Shown here one piece after another: positions 1 to 12,278 of a DNA stretch of 64,000 nt (within the stretch, counting starts at the first letter, position 1; every line of letters begins with the position of its first letter). Made by a program: the position numbers and the translations under genes. Origin of the DNA: Prostheceraeus crozeri (taxonomy: Eukaryota; Platyhelminthes; Polycladida; Euryleptidae); the NCBI GenBank assembly GCA_907163375.1, contig CAJQUW010014290.1, positions 310,001 through 374,000 on the forward strand, read 5' to 3'. The notes under the pieces are model-generated. The model was not told the DNA's origin, did not search any database, and saw only the letters and a list, made by a program, of their open reading frames with translations.

Positions 1-40
1 GTCGGTGTACCTTAGTTGGTCAACGCTGCTATATCACAGC

Positions 41-222
41 CACAGAAATAGATTCATCTGCGCGCGCTTCGGTTTCCTAGAAAGGAAGAATTGTATGTAA
101 CCACAGAATTAGATTCATCTGCGCGCGCTTCGGTTTCCTAGAAAGGAAGAATTGTATGTAACCACAGAATTAGATTCATTTGCGCGCGGTTCGGTTTCCT
201 AGAAAGGAAGAATTGTATGTAA
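41..222. repeat. Tandem repeat, three units of 61 bp
   Basis: Three head-to-tail units start at 41, 102 and 163. Each runs from CACAGAA(A/T)TAG through a CGCGCGCTTCGG core to TTGTATGTAAC. The units differ by only a few bases, so the array looks young. There are no unique spacers, so it is a minisatellite and not a CRISPR array. Confidence 0.9.
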
Positions 223-223
223 C

Positions 224-1207
224 CTTAATATCGAAATGGCACATCACATCACACAACTTGCTCCTTCTCGAATGGATAATTCATGTATCGCTTGCTATTG
301 GAAATGGCAAACAATAAGCTGTCAGCAGAGGACAGTAGAGCCAGTGAGAGATGCGTGCGTGCTGTGCTATCACTTCGCACACACCAAAACACACATCGAT
401 GCCTGGCTTCGATTCAATGTATGCACTATACAGTGAGCAATGCCGAGGAGAGGATGTGAAATCATCAAGTGAACTAATTTTCGTACGCCTGCTACTTTCT
501 TTAATAATGATCGGAAGGGTCAACATTATGGAGAAAACTTGTGGGCAATGATCTGAATTCTTCGAATCTGAAGGAATTTTGGCAATCGAAGCACTTCGCT
601 GGAACTCACATTAATCCGCAAGCGACGCACGACTTTTTTTCCTATCTCTGTAAGGTATTAGGGATTCCTTTTTGCCCACCTAATAGGTTCCTCAATGTGC
701 CATCCATTTCGTATTAATCACACTTCTAGCAAACCGAAGCAGATAAACAAAATATTTAATTCTGTGTAAGTAACCTTAATATCGAAATGGCACATCACAG
801 AATTATACAACTAGCTCGAATGGATAATTCGTGTATCGCTTGCTATTGGAAATGGCAAACAATAAGCTGTCAGCAGAGGACACCAGAGCCAGTGAGAGAT
901 GCGTGCGTGCTGTGATATCACTTCGCACACACCAAAACACACATTGTCCTAGCTAACATTCGATTCAGTGAATGCACTATGCAGTGAGAAATACCGAGGA
1001 GAGGATTTGAAAACATCAAGTGAACTAATTTTCGTACGCCTTCTACTTTCTTTAATAATGATCGGAATGGCCAACATTATGGAGAAAACTTGTGGGCAAT
1101 GATCTGAAATCTTCGAATCTGAAGGAATTTTGGCAATCGAAGCACTTTGCTGGAACTCACATTAATCCGCAAGCGACGCACGACTTTTTTTCCTATCTCT
1201 GTAATGT
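224..1207. repeat. Imperfect direct duplication of about 430 bp
   Basis: Bases 224-655 reappear at 770-1207 in the same orientation, with small insertions and substitutions. Both copies start near CCTTAATATCGAAATGGCAC and end in a CTATCTCTGTAA-like stretch. No coding content was recognised. The 108-codon open frame at 1092-1418 starts inside the second copy and resembles nothing known to me. Confidence 0.75.
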
Positions 1208-2614
1208 ATTAGGAAAAAAAGAAAATTGCATAAATGAAGGTTTAAATCAAGTCTATGATGTAATAGGAAATTGTATCCGTGATGATATACTTTTGTTCCG
1301 TGAGGACAGCATGTTCGTTGTTCCTGGAAACTATCTGTTAAGTAGTGGATTGGTATATTCTGTTACATGGAAAAAGTTTACGAAAGGAAAGTTTCTGTTG
1401 ATGGAAACTTGTTTCTAGCCTCGTCTACTTTCTATGAATTCCCAGTATTCTTGACCGTGCTTTAATATATCGTATAATTGTGAGCGATTTCAGTGACATT
1501 TCCGATTTTTACTTCTTTGTTAAGATTTGTTTTTTAATACACTGATAAAACTGTACATCAACTATCAAAACTGCTAAAAAAAGCATGTTATAGAACTAAA
1601 AAGCAAATTTGCTTCAGTAGTAACATTTTTACGGAAAACATCATCTTATTGTAAAAACTGTCAGTATGCAAATTACCTAGTAGTATATGCAAGATAAATT
1701 TCGCACACTTTAAAATATTCATGTGTCAAATAAGATCTCAACACTATGAGGAGTTGTAAATAATAAAACGTCTATTATTGTAAAATTCTGTACGATGATT
1801 AAAGCATAGGAACTGATATAAAACGTCATAAAACGTCCGCGCACGTTATCCAATTTAGAAATATATCGACCTATTTGTTTCTTTTGAGTTCATTGATACG
1901 AATGACCATTCTAGCTCAAGCACATCGATAACAGGCTCCGCGCTACTTATGTTTCCAGTTTAAACAAAGTTTTTATTATTATCATCATCAGCAAATAAAA
2001 ACACGTTATTTCAACATTAACAAAACATCCCAATCGATCTAACTCACAAATACTAGTTAGAAAATTTGGACATCAAATCAAAGTCACTTTCAGCTGTAGG
2101 CCAAACTACATACTTATCGATTGCCTAAAATGTTGAATCATGTTAAATGAAGCCACAGTAGCATTTGTAGTAGAAAACAATGTTTAGATGCATACATGTA
2201 AGCAGAAGAAATAAGCCATCGGAACTTCAAAAAATGTCTTGTCAATTCATAACCCCAAACAAAAGAATATTTTTCTGAAACCTTCATCCGCGCACGTTCA
2301 GGTCCATCCGCGCAGGTTCCGCGCACGAGCAGTTCAAACCCCTCATCCGCACTGTACGCGGAACCGCGCAGCGGTGGCAACGCTGATATCGGATGCATGA
2401 GAGAAGTGGATTCCGCAATCTGCGACGGACAATAGGAAACACACGGAGATAGGAACGCACTACAGATAAATGGACACAGAGAGAGGCCGTGGACTGCATC
2501 GAGAGGCACAATTTCCCCAAATCGCTGAGTAATGACCGTTAAGAACAATTTTTGGCGAATTCTTCAGTTTTACCGATGACAATGGAAAAATTCGCAGGAT
2601 GAAAAAGCAGGTAC
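1208..2614. other. Intergenic, no gene recognised
   Basis: AT-rich sequence. A GC-richer patch at about 2280-2460, with repeated CGCGCA-type words, gives open frames on the - strand that match no family I know. I see no RNA gene and no convincing exon. Confidence 0.5.
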
Positions 2615-3461
2615 CATAGGGTAGGGATATATAGGTAGAGTGTCGACTCAAAAAAGTATCTGTATACAGTGAAAATTTTTATATCAAAAGATTCAGTTTC
2701 TTGCGGAGATTGCGTTCCCGTGGTCCAAAAATGATTTGAGCACTTTTGAAAAAAGTCAAAATTTTCCAATATACATACTCCCGAGATGACTCTCCTAAAC
2801 AAGTAGTATGAAACAAGTTGGATATCAAAAGAAATGAGTATTTGCTAATAAGCATCCTAACTTAGGGGAAGTCAAGCTGATTATCAAGGGAATTTCATGA
2901 TCAGTATTATAATGAAAGTCTTCATGAAAAAGTTGCGATATCATTCGTGCTTTCTTGGCTGAAATTTCAAGTTTTTAATTCAATTTTCAGCAGCATGATT
3001 TTATGACTCACTAAATTCATTTTTCATCTCTTGAATCTGAATAGTGATGTGGAACCATTTACATCTTTCAAAGTTGAATGAAGTAATTTTCTTTGATTAT
3101 TTGATTTTGCTCTGCAAGTGACAGGTTGCCTGCGATATGACCACGCTAAAGAAAATACTCTTGAGGTTGAGCATGAAAATAATAGGAACCCATCGAATTG
3201 CTAATTTAACAAACATTACCTCTCCAAGGCTGTCATAACACGGACGATCTGTAAAATAATATCATTTCCTTCGCTTTATGCTATCATGATCAGTCAATTC
3301 CGTTGTAATTTTTTCAAAACTGCATAAATGTGCATATCTCACATTTGGAAACAATTCCGACTGTATCTCCCTTGAGTTCATATAATAAAATCAAAAGTGC
3401 ATACACATTGGGGATTTAATAAATGCTGAGTTACCACTATACCTAACATACTTACTCTATG
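2615..3461 (-). mobile_element. Non-autonomous hAT-like element, alpha family
   Basis: 847 bp copy, reversed relative to the copy at 62182. The ends are CATAGGGTA... and ...TACTCTATG, forming short inverted repeats. It is flanked by an 8-bp target duplication, gcaggtac at 2607-2614 and gctggtac at 3462-3469 (7 of 8 match). It has no coding capacity. The 8-bp duplication points to the hAT superfamily, which is an inference because no transposase of this family is in the window. Confidence 0.8.
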
Positions 3462-3469
3462 GCTGGTAC

Positions 3470-4168
3470 TATTCGCAAGAGCAGATGATAAGGAATATTT
3501 CGGTGTAAAAATATACAAAAACCATTAACGGAAACAGTCTGGAAATTGATAATTGGAAGCGATGAAGGACTAAACGAGCAGGAGAAATTTCGTCCGCACG
3601 CTATGAAGTCAACCGAAGTTATGATCCATGTACAATATATTGTCTGAAATTTCATTGAATCAAAGCATTCACTGCAATAGCAATCATGCCTAGCTTTTTC
3701 AAACATCAATGAACCTTACAGCCTCAGCCGTTCCTGCAATGTACCATCAGCATGGCCGAGTGAAGAAGATGCGATATCGTCTATCTCTATACCATGGACT
3801 TCTGTTCGGTTCCTCGGCCATGCGAGTGCAGTCGCGGAATCAGGGGTGCTGGTATCCTTTATTGCTTTAATCATTGTCATTCGCTAGATATCCTTGCTAT
3901 ATCGATAGTTTTAGATGTCATGCTCATGATTTTCTATTTGGACTTCTAATTAGAAATCCATGCCCTACCTTTGTGATCTAATCCATCTCCTTGGTCCAAA
4001 AGCATTATAAACCACGGATGTCTATGAAGCATAGAAAGCGCTTTTATAACACTTTCTATATTCCATAAGCATCCCTGATAAAACATAGAAGGAATCATTT
4101 TTGTTATCTCTTACTAAGCGATATAATGGCCTGAAGCTTGATAAGTATATTAAATACTGGCCAAGTAG
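3470..4168. other. Intergenic upstream of the first receptor gene
   Basis: AT-rich. A more GC-balanced patch at 3720-3850 has no usable splice-bounded reading frame. Nothing is recognised until the conserved block at 4169. Confidence 0.5.
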
Positions 4169-4196
4169 TCATTGCTCCAGTCAATAAACGCAATCA
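4169..4196 (+). promoter_or_regulatory. Conserved 28-base block before receptor gene 1
   Basis: TCATTGCTCCAGTCAATAAA and its continuation CGCAATCA recur at 21538-21565 with a single mismatch. In both places the block ends exactly 13 bases before the ATG. The flanking DNA is less alike, so the block may be a core promoter, transcription start or 5' UTR element. Its function is inferred from conservation and position only. Confidence 0.5.
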
Positions 4197-4209
4197 CCAC
4201 ATATCTTGA

Positions 4210-5352
4210 ATGAATCAATCAAAAAGCCTACTCCTGCACGCTTCACAAGTGAAGGATTGCTCATCATTTAACAGTTCGAGCTTAATTCAAGCACCGCGCT
4301 ATTATAGCATTTCACTAGTAATAATCTTCACGATTGCAATCTTTCTCACAATATTTGGTTTAATTTCAAACATCATTGCCATCTTTGTTCATAAAAGAAC
4401 AAGTAAAGCCCACTTGATTGGCATCAGATCAATTTATTATCAAATCGTGAATTGGATGTTTCTTAGTAATGCAATTATTTTATCAGGAAATCTCTCAAGC
4501 ATTCCAGCGCTTATTATTTATGATTTTGGACTACCTGTAAGTCATATGCAAACAATCATACTTTCACATTTGTATAGTCTTTCAAGAAGTATTGCAACCG
4601 GGACCCCTCCTGATCCATATTTTCTAGCAGTAATTAACATCATGCACATCGTTGTGATAAGAAATCCGTATCAACATTTAAGACACTTATATGTCTATTG
4701 CATTGTTGGAATAGGATTTTTAATTAGAGCAGCTCTTGGAATTGCATTTGGATTTTCACTTGGATTTGAGTACTGCGACGGTGTAATCAAGCACCATATC
4801 AGCTATGTTAAGACTTACAGATCCATTGCGGTTGCACTGACACTGTCAGAAATTGCTTGCGATATTATTGTTGTTATATGCACTCGGTCGTTAATCAACC
4901 TCAGTCGAGAGAATAAAAAGAGTGGAAGAACAACATCGAAGATTTACCTTCGCCGTAAATCGGAAACAACTTCATGTTTTTCGAATTATATTGTTACGCT
5001 GAATATTCCTGTAATCATTGTCGATATTACGATGGTATTGTTGTCTGTTTCTGTGTTATTGGGCAGACTTTTTTTCCAAATTCCATTTGTTAAGCATATT
5101 ATGATAAGTATTATCATCCTGCTCTTCGCTATCAAAAATCTGGCATTTCTGGCAGTGTATCATCACATAAACAAAAGCTTTCGCATGCGGTTTAACAAGC
5201 TCTTTTTCGTTCCCAGTACCAAATCATGTGGTGAGATCTGGTCAAGCAGCATGTTAACATGCATCACAAAGGCAAAGATAAATGAAATGCACCGTGCGGC
5301 CCATAGAGAAAGTGCTGTTTCAGAGTCATTTCATAAATCTTCAGGCCTGTAG
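4210..5352 (+). CDS. Seven-transmembrane receptor-like protein, copy 1
   Basis: Single-exon gene of 380 residues. Hydrophobic helices lie at about 34-60, 75-103, 113-150, 158-184, 203-228, 258-287 and 294-318. A short outside N-terminus has NQS and NSS glycosylation sites. TM1 has the class A-like LISNIIAIFV with its Asn, and the tail after TM7 begins NKSFR like helix 8. Usual class A marks are degraded: there is no D/E-R-Y at the end of TM3 (the stretch reads INIMHIVVIRNPY), no TM3 cysteine, and FLAVY in place of NPxxY. The protein should sit in the plasma membrane; ligand and G protein are unknown. By eye it is about two-thirds identical to the gene at 21579. It is probably a lineage-specific rhodopsin-like orphan or chemoreceptor, but another 7TM class is possible. 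I chose this start because the paralogue begins at the same place, 13 bases after the shared block. Confidence 0.8.
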   Translation: MNQSKSLLLHASQVKDCSSFNSSSLIQAPRYYSISLVIIFTIAIFLTIFGLISNIIAIFVHKRTSKAHLIGIRSIYYQIVNWMFLSNAIILSGNLSSIPALIIYDFGLPVSHMQTIILSHLYSLSRSIATGTPPDPYFLAVINIMHIVVIRNPYQHLRHLYVYCIVGIGFLIRAALGIAFGFSLGFEYCDGVIKHHISYVKTYRSIAVALTLSEIACDIIVVICTRSLINLSRENKKSGRTTSKIYLRRKSETTSCFSNYIVTLNIPVIIVDITMVLLSVSVLLGRLFFQIPFVKHIMISIIILLFAIKNLAFLAVYHHINKSFRMRFNKLFFVPSTKSCGEIWSSSMLTCITKAKINEMHRAAHRESAVSESFHKSSGL

Positions 5353-5853
5353 CTAGACTTTATCGTAGGACTTCATAATTTTTAATTTTGAGAGCATCAA
5401 CTTTAGAGATAAACTTCTCTGTAATTTTCACGTTAATTTCAATTTAATTCATTGTTTGCTGTTGATACTATCTATGATGATTATTTGATATGAGTATCAT
5501 TTGAAAATTCTTTTCATTGCAATGATTCCATCTGAATTAGCGAACCTTCTGAAAATAGAAACACTTTATTTTCATATACCGTCGTTATGATCCGCAATAA
5601 TTTCTAGTGATCAAGAGAGAATGTCTTTATTTTCGAGAAGGTACTTTAAAATAATGAACTCCGTTGGAATGCGCAAAAGAGTGAAGAAGTCAACGAATAA
5701 TTATCATTGTATTACTTCTATTCCTTTCCGCATATCAAAATGATCCAAAGTTCTTGAAAGATGCGCAAGTTCTTTATACATCAGTGACAGTTCCTTAGTT
5801 CTTCAAATTTTATTTCCAATTTGTATATAAATGCTCAATGGAACTTGATTATA
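5353..5853. other. 3' flank of receptor gene 1, part of the duplication
   Basis: Bases up to about 5625 align by eye with 22743-22945 downstream of receptor gene 2 (shared words such as CAATGATTCCA, GAAACACTTTATTTT and TCGTT). The duplicated unit therefore includes the 3' UTR. Bases 5626-5853 show nothing. Confidence 0.55.
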
Positions 5854-6307
5854 TACTGTAAACTGTAGACAGTCAAAAATCAGACAAAATAACAGCCAAA
5901 ATGATCAGACAATTGCAACAGACAATGAACAACCAATAGTGGCTGTTCAGAGCAGACAAGATGAGACAATTATTCGCCAAAATATCAGACAATTCTGTCT
6001 ACTTTTCTAAAAGTATTGTCTCTCAAACTCAAAAGCCGGATTTCATAAAGCAGTTCTAGTATGGAACGATTCTAGTGATAGAACTGGTTCTAATTAGCAC
6101 CAGTGCTAAACTTCAGTTTCAAAAACGAGTTCTTTCCTTCATTGTTCCAGAAGGAACCGGTTCCAGTAAGCACTAGGAAGAATTCTCTAATGACGATGTG
6201 ATGATGTCATGACTTACATACTATCATTGTCATTGGAATGTGATTGGTTTAACACTAGTAAAGTTGCTCAATCCTTGTCGACGAACAGCTGTAGATAGCT
6301 TACTAAG

Positions 6308-6874
6308 ATGTCAGCGCGTAAGCGAGGAGAAAATTTTAGTGTTGGCGAAAAGGAATGTATAGTTGATTTTATCGAGAAGAATCCAATCGTCGAAAGTAAA
6401 GACACATCGGTCAAGACACAACGGCTAAAGAAGGCGAAATGGGAGGAGCTACGAACACTGGTAGATTCCCAGTTCACGACGAAACGCTCTGTAGATCAGC
6501 TTAAAAACTATTGGAAAAAGCTGAAATGCAACATAAGGAAAGTGGCCACCGAAAACAGAAAAGAATCCTTTAAAACGGGTGGGGGAGAAAATCTGACCAA
6601 AGACATTTCAGCTGAAGAGAAAAGAATCATGTCTTTGGTAGCACAAGACATAGAACCTTTGCCGAACCAGTTCGACGATGACGCGAAATCAATCGACGAA
6701 CGTGAAGGTAGTTATTCAAGCCCATCTCAATCTAGTGCGAACCCACGCAAATTCAACCAAAAGAAAAAGAATCGAAATACAATCACGTCACAAAATTTCT
6801 ATGATCTCAGCGAAAAGAGATTGAAAATAGAGGAACGAAAGGCAGAAGCAATAGGCAGAGAACGAATAGCAGCG
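6308..6874 (+). CDS. Harbinger SANT/Myb-like DNA-binding protein, exon 1
   Basis: First exon, 189 codons, start ATG at 6308. The N-terminal half has the trihelix/SANT pattern with spaced tryptophans (KAKWEELRTLV, DQLKNYWKKLK). An acidic and serine-rich linker follows, then a charged helix ending in the AALEFLAAK junction. In Harbinger elements this protein helps carry the transposase to the nucleus and to the element ends. The exon ends in phase 0 at a GTAAGT donor. The reading frame is intact although the partner transposase is broken. Confidence 0.75.
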
Positions 6875-7506
6875 GTAAGTTTGAGACGTTTTGTTGCACT
6901 TATATCATGAATAGTTTAGAACTTACATGTAGATGAATAATGATTCATTTAGCTTTAAAATATGCGGTTGCATTTTAGGAATGTAATTTATGTATATTTA
7001 TAATGAATGCATATTTAGTATATACATGCTAAACATATGTATCATACAAAAGATAACCTATTCATTTTTTATCTAATATTATATAACATCACGTGTAGAT
7101 GGTTTTCATTTCGTTTACATGTATTGCTGCGTTATATTCCTTATCAAACTGATTGATAAAAGAGCATTAATTGCTAGAATGAATGCTTTCATAGATAACG
7201 CGTAGTATGTACAGGAAAACAGATATTTTTCCTTTTATGCATAAAGCTTAATGGATACGAAATTAATGCTTTGAAACTAAATATGTATAATAGAATTTCT
7301 AAAGGCTATCTGTACGTGAATTAAATTGCATTATTAAAGCTCATCAAACACGACCGCACACATAAACTTATACAAAAGTGTACGCGCAAATCCGGTTGAA
7401 GATGAATATTAACTACGACAATCAGCTGATGACGTTTTTCACCCGTAAAACGTTGCACCAGTGAAATCATGAATAGCAACTTAACCTCTTTCTCTTTTTC
7501 CTTCAG

Positions 7507-7578
7507 GCATTGGAATTCTTAGCCGCCAAGGAAAGCAGACCTATCGGGTTTGTGGCTCAACTGAACAGTGATATTTGA
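7507..7578 (+). CDS. Harbinger SANT/Myb-like protein, exon 2
   Basis: The acceptor TTCCTTCAG ends at 7506. Twenty-three codons follow, beginning ALEFLAAKES and ending QLNSDI before TGA. Phase 0 matches exon 1 across a 632 bp intron. Spliced length is 212 residues. Confidence 0.7.
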   Translation, partial: ALEFLAAKESRPIGFVAQLNSDI

Positions 7579-8555
7579 CTTCTAAATACATGTGTTTTGT
7601 GAAATACAAATGAAATATGGGTTTTCTATTGTTTTACTGGGAAATTTTGTGCAGATTCCGAAGAATTTTATTGCACACTTCAAAGTAATCATATGCAATA
7701 TGTAAATTTCATAGGTTTATTTAGATAATTGACCGAATGATAATTGATATTCCGATTATATTTATGAGTTATTGGAAATGCCGATATATCAATAGGTACT
7801 TGAGTTATGCGATTCAGAGCACGATACATGAAAAGAGATTACTTTTGTCGATTAATTCTGGGTGTATTAAGTAATAATATAAGTATTGATACGAACATTA
7901 TTATCATATTGGAAGATCGTGGGTTCAAACATAGAACGCCATCGAATGCCGTCGAGAATGGTAAGTTGTTTCCTTTGTTATTCTGGCATTCATTCACAAC
8001 ATTTACATTTGTAAGCATTGATGTAATACTAAATAATGAAAATAATTTGTTGCATTAAATAATAATGTTTATTGTTATCAAGTTATATATGCACTGTAAA
8101 GTTCTTTAGAGAAATATACTAAATTTTAGTTGTTTATAAATGATTATAATAATAAATATAATAAACCTTCACAAAACATTATTAGAGTGCAAACTACATT
8201 ATAAGGATAATCTTTATTCAAAGGTCTTCGGATTGTCGTTTTTGATAAAGACTGTTGAGAGGTATTTAGAGTTATGTGATAGGTCAAAACAGCGCACTTT
8301 GGTGATATTTTGAAGCTGGTAAGTTGTTTATGAAATTTTTGTTATGTCAATAGACATATATATTTTGTCCATCGTTGTAATGTTATTTAATGCAATGATT
8401 GATGAACAAAAAAATAGCACGCATGCATTGCTGATTAGTCCCACTGCATACATTGCGACTAATGGTTCCATTAATGTACCTAATTAGGCTACATGCCAAA
8501 AGCGTAACGACAAATAAAAATCTCAACAAAAGAATAAAAAGACTGCATCAATATA
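7579..8555. other. Harbinger spacer between its two genes
   Basis: AT-rich, with only short open frames (for example 7807-8058) that match nothing recognised. Confidence 0.5.
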
Positions 8556-9546
8556 TTAGTGATCAAAATATCTCTCAATCAGTCGACGTCGGAATCGCAA
8601 ACCTCTAGCATCATCGATCTGGACATTGTCATCATTATGATCATCCTCATCTTCCACATTTAATTCGATTAGCTCATCGCCGTAGTTAATAGCCATGTTG
8701 TGAATCACTGCCGTTGAAAAGATGAGATGCGGAACTTTACTTATGTGAAGACAGAGACCATATTTGAGGCAAGGGAAAGTTCTTTCAATGATAGATCGCG
8801 TTATTATATACATGGGCGTAATTGTAGCGCATTTCGGCTACGTTTTCCGGATTTGTTACAGGAGTTAAGATAGCAGTTGTACACGGATATCCACTATCTC
8901 CAAGCAAATAGCCATCATATACACCACTTTCAAATTGTGCGCACGCACGCGATCCGTTCCATATCCACGAATTGTGGACAGCACCAGGCCAGCGTGCAAC
9001 TATGTTTCAAATTTCAAAATTTGCACTGTCAATTACTTGAACATTAATTGAACACCAATGATGTCGATTTATAAATTTACCACCACTATGTGGAGCAACG
9101 TTGAAGACGAGTCGTACATGCGTACAATCAATCACACCGATTACTCCTGGGAAGCATGCTTTCTCGTAGAACGAAGTCTTCATTTTGCGTATTTCTTCCG
9201 TAGTGCTCGGCATACGGATGTAATGGTTAGATAAAGACGCAACACAGTCAGACACTTGCTTGATAATCCGACAGACGCTTGCTTTGGAAATGCCATGTAA
9301 ATCACCAATTGAAGTGTAAAAATGTCCAGATGCTAAAAATCGAAGAAACACGAATATTTGATCCTCGGGAGTTATTGCGTGGTTCCGACGAGTTGATTTT
9401 TCAAGTTGAGAACGAATTTCTTCAATTAGGAGATGCGTTGTTGCTCTTGACAATCGATACCTCCTAGTAAATTCTGATTCACAGTAATGGTCAAAAGCGT
9501 TTGTCCTATCTCTGAACACTCTTTCATGACGAAGACTTCTGAGCAT
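8556..9546 (-). pseudogene. Harbinger (HARBI1-like) DDE transposase, broken
   Basis: Reading on the - strand, an HTH-like N-terminal part (SRATTHLLIEEI, HGISKASVCRII) precedes the catalytic domain. All three acidic residues are visible: GVIDCTH (first D), LLGDSGYP (second D) and SIIERTF (E), with WPGAVHNSWIWNGS between them as in DDE_Tnp_4 proteins. A TGA near 9005 stands where Arg is usual (FEI-stop-NIVARW), and a net one-base frame change near 8805 separates AHVY from TRSIIERTF. With these two breaks the protein is not made whole. Confidence 0.8.
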
Positions 9547-10383
9547 AAAGATGTAACCAGCTATGTCTCGCGTTTTTGATTAAGTGATTTTATTTTGTCT
9601 TGTATTGCTATTCATACTAAAGTTATGATTCATTTGACGCAAGATAGAACCACACGGGAGTAGTTCCAGTCTGAGGTTCTAATATCGTAAATTATTTCCT
9701 CAGATAGAACCGTCCGAAGTAAAAACATCTTCATGAAACAGGGGTGGTTCTAAAATTAGAACCGGTTCCGCGTGGAACAGCGTTTTGAAACTAACCATGT
9801 TCTAAAATTACGACTTTAGCACTAGTTCCGGACTAGAACCGTTTTATGAAACCAGGCCGAAGTGTTTAAATATGATCAAACTATTCATCATCAGCTAATG
9901 GTAACTAGTCACTCCTAATCACATAGGTTCTAACTCTGCTCCACTCATTCATACTCGTATTATGAACAACTCTGATACTTTACAACTCCGTTGTGTTAAT
10001 GTCAACTTTAGGGAATTATATAGACCCTTAAAAGCTGTAAAAAACATTGTAAAAGCAGAATTAAAAGATGACATCAATACGTCAAATATCCAGACCTGTT
10101 TTTGCCATGCCTCAAGGTGTATACAAGGAACCCTACTTATTTACAACATTGTATATTCCATAATTGAAAATTATCAAAAATACCATCCAATTTCATTAAA
10201 AGTGTATATATTAGTCATAAGTAGTATGATAGGCAGTAAACGCAATAATGTAAATTAGTTCGTGCGATGAGACAAAAATTGTCTGACAAGCAGGAAATTT
10301 GTCTGATAATACGCAGTAAGTGCCAAAATACTGATGTGGCTCACAAATTGTCCGATAAGCGTCTGTTTACAGTTTACAGTGTA

Positions 10384-10750
10384 TTATTTTCTCATGAATT
10401 GAAATGATAGTCAAAGAAAAGTACCAAGTACTAAGCTATAGTTTAAGATTTAGAGACAGCATGCAAAGACTAATCCTATACCAGGCGCATTGGTTATAGG
10501 CCTAAGTATCAGCAGTTATCAGCAGCATTGCAAGGAATTACATTGCTTTTGTGTGCGACATTGTTATCTCATTAATTCATACACTTTTATAAGCTTATTT
10601 GCTATTTTCATTTCTTAGATATGTTTAAATAAAATGTGCATTTGAGTATTCGACACACTTCCATAGAACTTTTTTATTCTATGGCTGCATCAGGTTGGAA
10701 TAAAAATATATAAGTGTGTATGTTATATACATGGTTAGTCAGAATTACTT
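10384..10750. other. Spacer, nothing recognised
   Basis: AT-rich DNA between the TA-target element and the LINE. No gene or repeat was recognised. Confidence 0.45.
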
Positions 10751-12278
10751 GTGGCGAAACAACCAGAAGAGAGCTTTTGCAGAAATCAAAAGGGTTACGT
10801 GGTCATGGGTCACCATATCACAACGTTTTTATCAACATGGATCGTACTCGACTCCAGCAGCACCAATTTCGAGTTTCTCGAATTAAGTCTAAACAACCAG
10901 ACCCTGCGAATGTTGGTTGCGAATCTAGCTAATCCCATACATGGTCTCATCATGGAATCTATCACTTATCGCAGTGTTCCAAAAATCTGGAAAACGATTT
11001 CTGTTTCTCCCATTCCCAAAACATCAAATCCCTCCATCCATGATATCCGTCCGATTTCCCTATTGAAAATTCCCGCTAAACTTCTTGAGAAAGTTGTGCT
11101 ATCATCAGTAAAAGACTTATTGCTGGAATGTTACGCACGGCACCAGTTTGGCTTTCGCCAAAATTCATCTGCCGTGTGTGCATTGGTCTCCCTACATGAC
11201 TATTTGACGTCTTGTCTTGATGATTTGGAAACCGATGGGGCCATTGTTCTGGCATATGATTATTCGAAAGCGTTCGACACATTGAAATCAGAACACATCA
11301 TTAATAAGTTAGTCAGCAGTAAATTTCCTCCTGGATTCGTACATTGGGTTACTGATTACCTAACTGACAGGAAACAATATGTGCAAATCGGTTCAACATC
11401 CAACTCGGTGACAAGTGTTACATCTGGCATTCCTTGAAGGATCAATTATTGGTCCCTTCCTTTATTGTGTTGCTACAAGCTCCTTCGACTTTGATTCCCT
11501 TGATTGTCGACTAACGAAGTACGCAGATGACACCACTTTGTGCATGCCAATTTATAAGTCTGGCGATAATGATCACATCATACGTTATCATCGAGCTCTT
11601 GTCAATTGGTCAAACGAAATGGATCTCCAAATAAACCTCGACAAATGCAAAAGTCTCACCGTCCTGAAGAAGTCTTCTCAGCCATCCAATGTAATGACTA
11701 TTCCCGGTGTTCAGCCAGTTGATTTTCTGTGCATATTGGGAGTCCACTTCAATAGTGCAGCCACATGGACCAATCATGTTGATTACGTTGTTAGAAATGC
11801 TTCCCGGAAATTGTATGCCTATCGAATAATCCGTCCAACTTTGTCCCACGAGGATCTCAAGATCGTCTATTTCAATATGATAAGATCTTCAATCGAGTAC
11901 TGTGCTCCACTTTTTCTTGGTGTTTGTACAACAGATTCTAGCCGCATTCATCGTGTGCAGAATCGCTTCCACAAAATTTTATGCGATCCTGAGTGCAACA
12001 ATCAATGCTTGCCATCCCTTGAGGACCGCCGCATAGCTCAGTCATTGATGTTTTTGCGCAACATTATGGGCCATGAGCATATTCTCCATAATTTGCTCCC
12101 TACTTCGTCTCACACTGGCAGGTTTATTTTGTCCAAACGACGAATTGAGAAACGCAGTCAATCTTTTATTTTACTTGCTTGTTCGATTTTCAACTCTATG
12201 TATATAAGATAACTTCAAATTGTACTGATCGATTCACATTCCAATTTCAATAAACGCTTATTATTATTATTATTATTA
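10751..12278 (+). mobile_element. CR1/Jockey-group LINE, 5' truncated
   Basis: Only the reverse transcriptase and C-terminal part remain. Visible RT motifs are RPISLLKIPAKLLEK, HQFGFRQNSS, the catalytic YDYSKAFDT and YADDTTL, and the C-terminal RVQNRFHKIL region. The endonuclease half is missing. A frame change with a stop lies at about 11437, where GIP should be followed by QGSIIGP, so it is dead. The coding end at 12212 is followed by AATAAA and an (ATT)n tail at 12256-12278, a typical 3' end for this group. Confidence 0.85.

Larger units (their letters stand above)
6035..9857. mobile_element. PIF/Harbinger DNA transposon
   Basis: The element carries the two-gene content of the superfamily, a SANT/Myb-like protein on + and a DDE transposase on -. 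Imperfect inverted ends of about 30 bp start GCCGGATTTCATAAAG on the left and GCCTGGTTTCATAAAA on the right. The expected 3-bp target duplication is not clear. Copies of a GTTCTAG/GGAACC-type motif crowd both subterminal regions (6050-6180 and 9650-9850). The transposase is broken, so the copy is not autonomous now. Confidence 0.75.
5854..10381. mobile_element. Older TA-target DNA element, interrupted by a Harbinger
   Basis: The outer ends form an inverted repeat: TACTGTAAACTGTAGACAG on the left matches the reverse complement of the right end, CACTGTAAACTGTAAACAG, at 17 of 19 positions. A TA dinucleotide lies on each side (5852-5853 and 10382-10383), as for Tc1/mariner-type or Stowaway-like elements. 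Its two halves are 5854-6034 and 9858-10381. No transposase of its own was recognised, so it is probably non-autonomous. Confidence 0.55.

Noticed and set aside
41-222. CRISPR-like spaced repeats
   Set aside because: Three contiguous 61-bp units with no unique spacers; a tandem repeat in a metazoan sequence.
2138-2548. 136-codon open frame on the - strand
   Set aside because: Comes from a GC-richer patch with repeated CGCGCA words and matches no known family.
3720-3850. Possible exon upstream of receptor gene 1
   Set aside because: Composition is exon-like, but no frame has matching acceptor and donor and no family resemblance; the receptors are intronless with a shared start.
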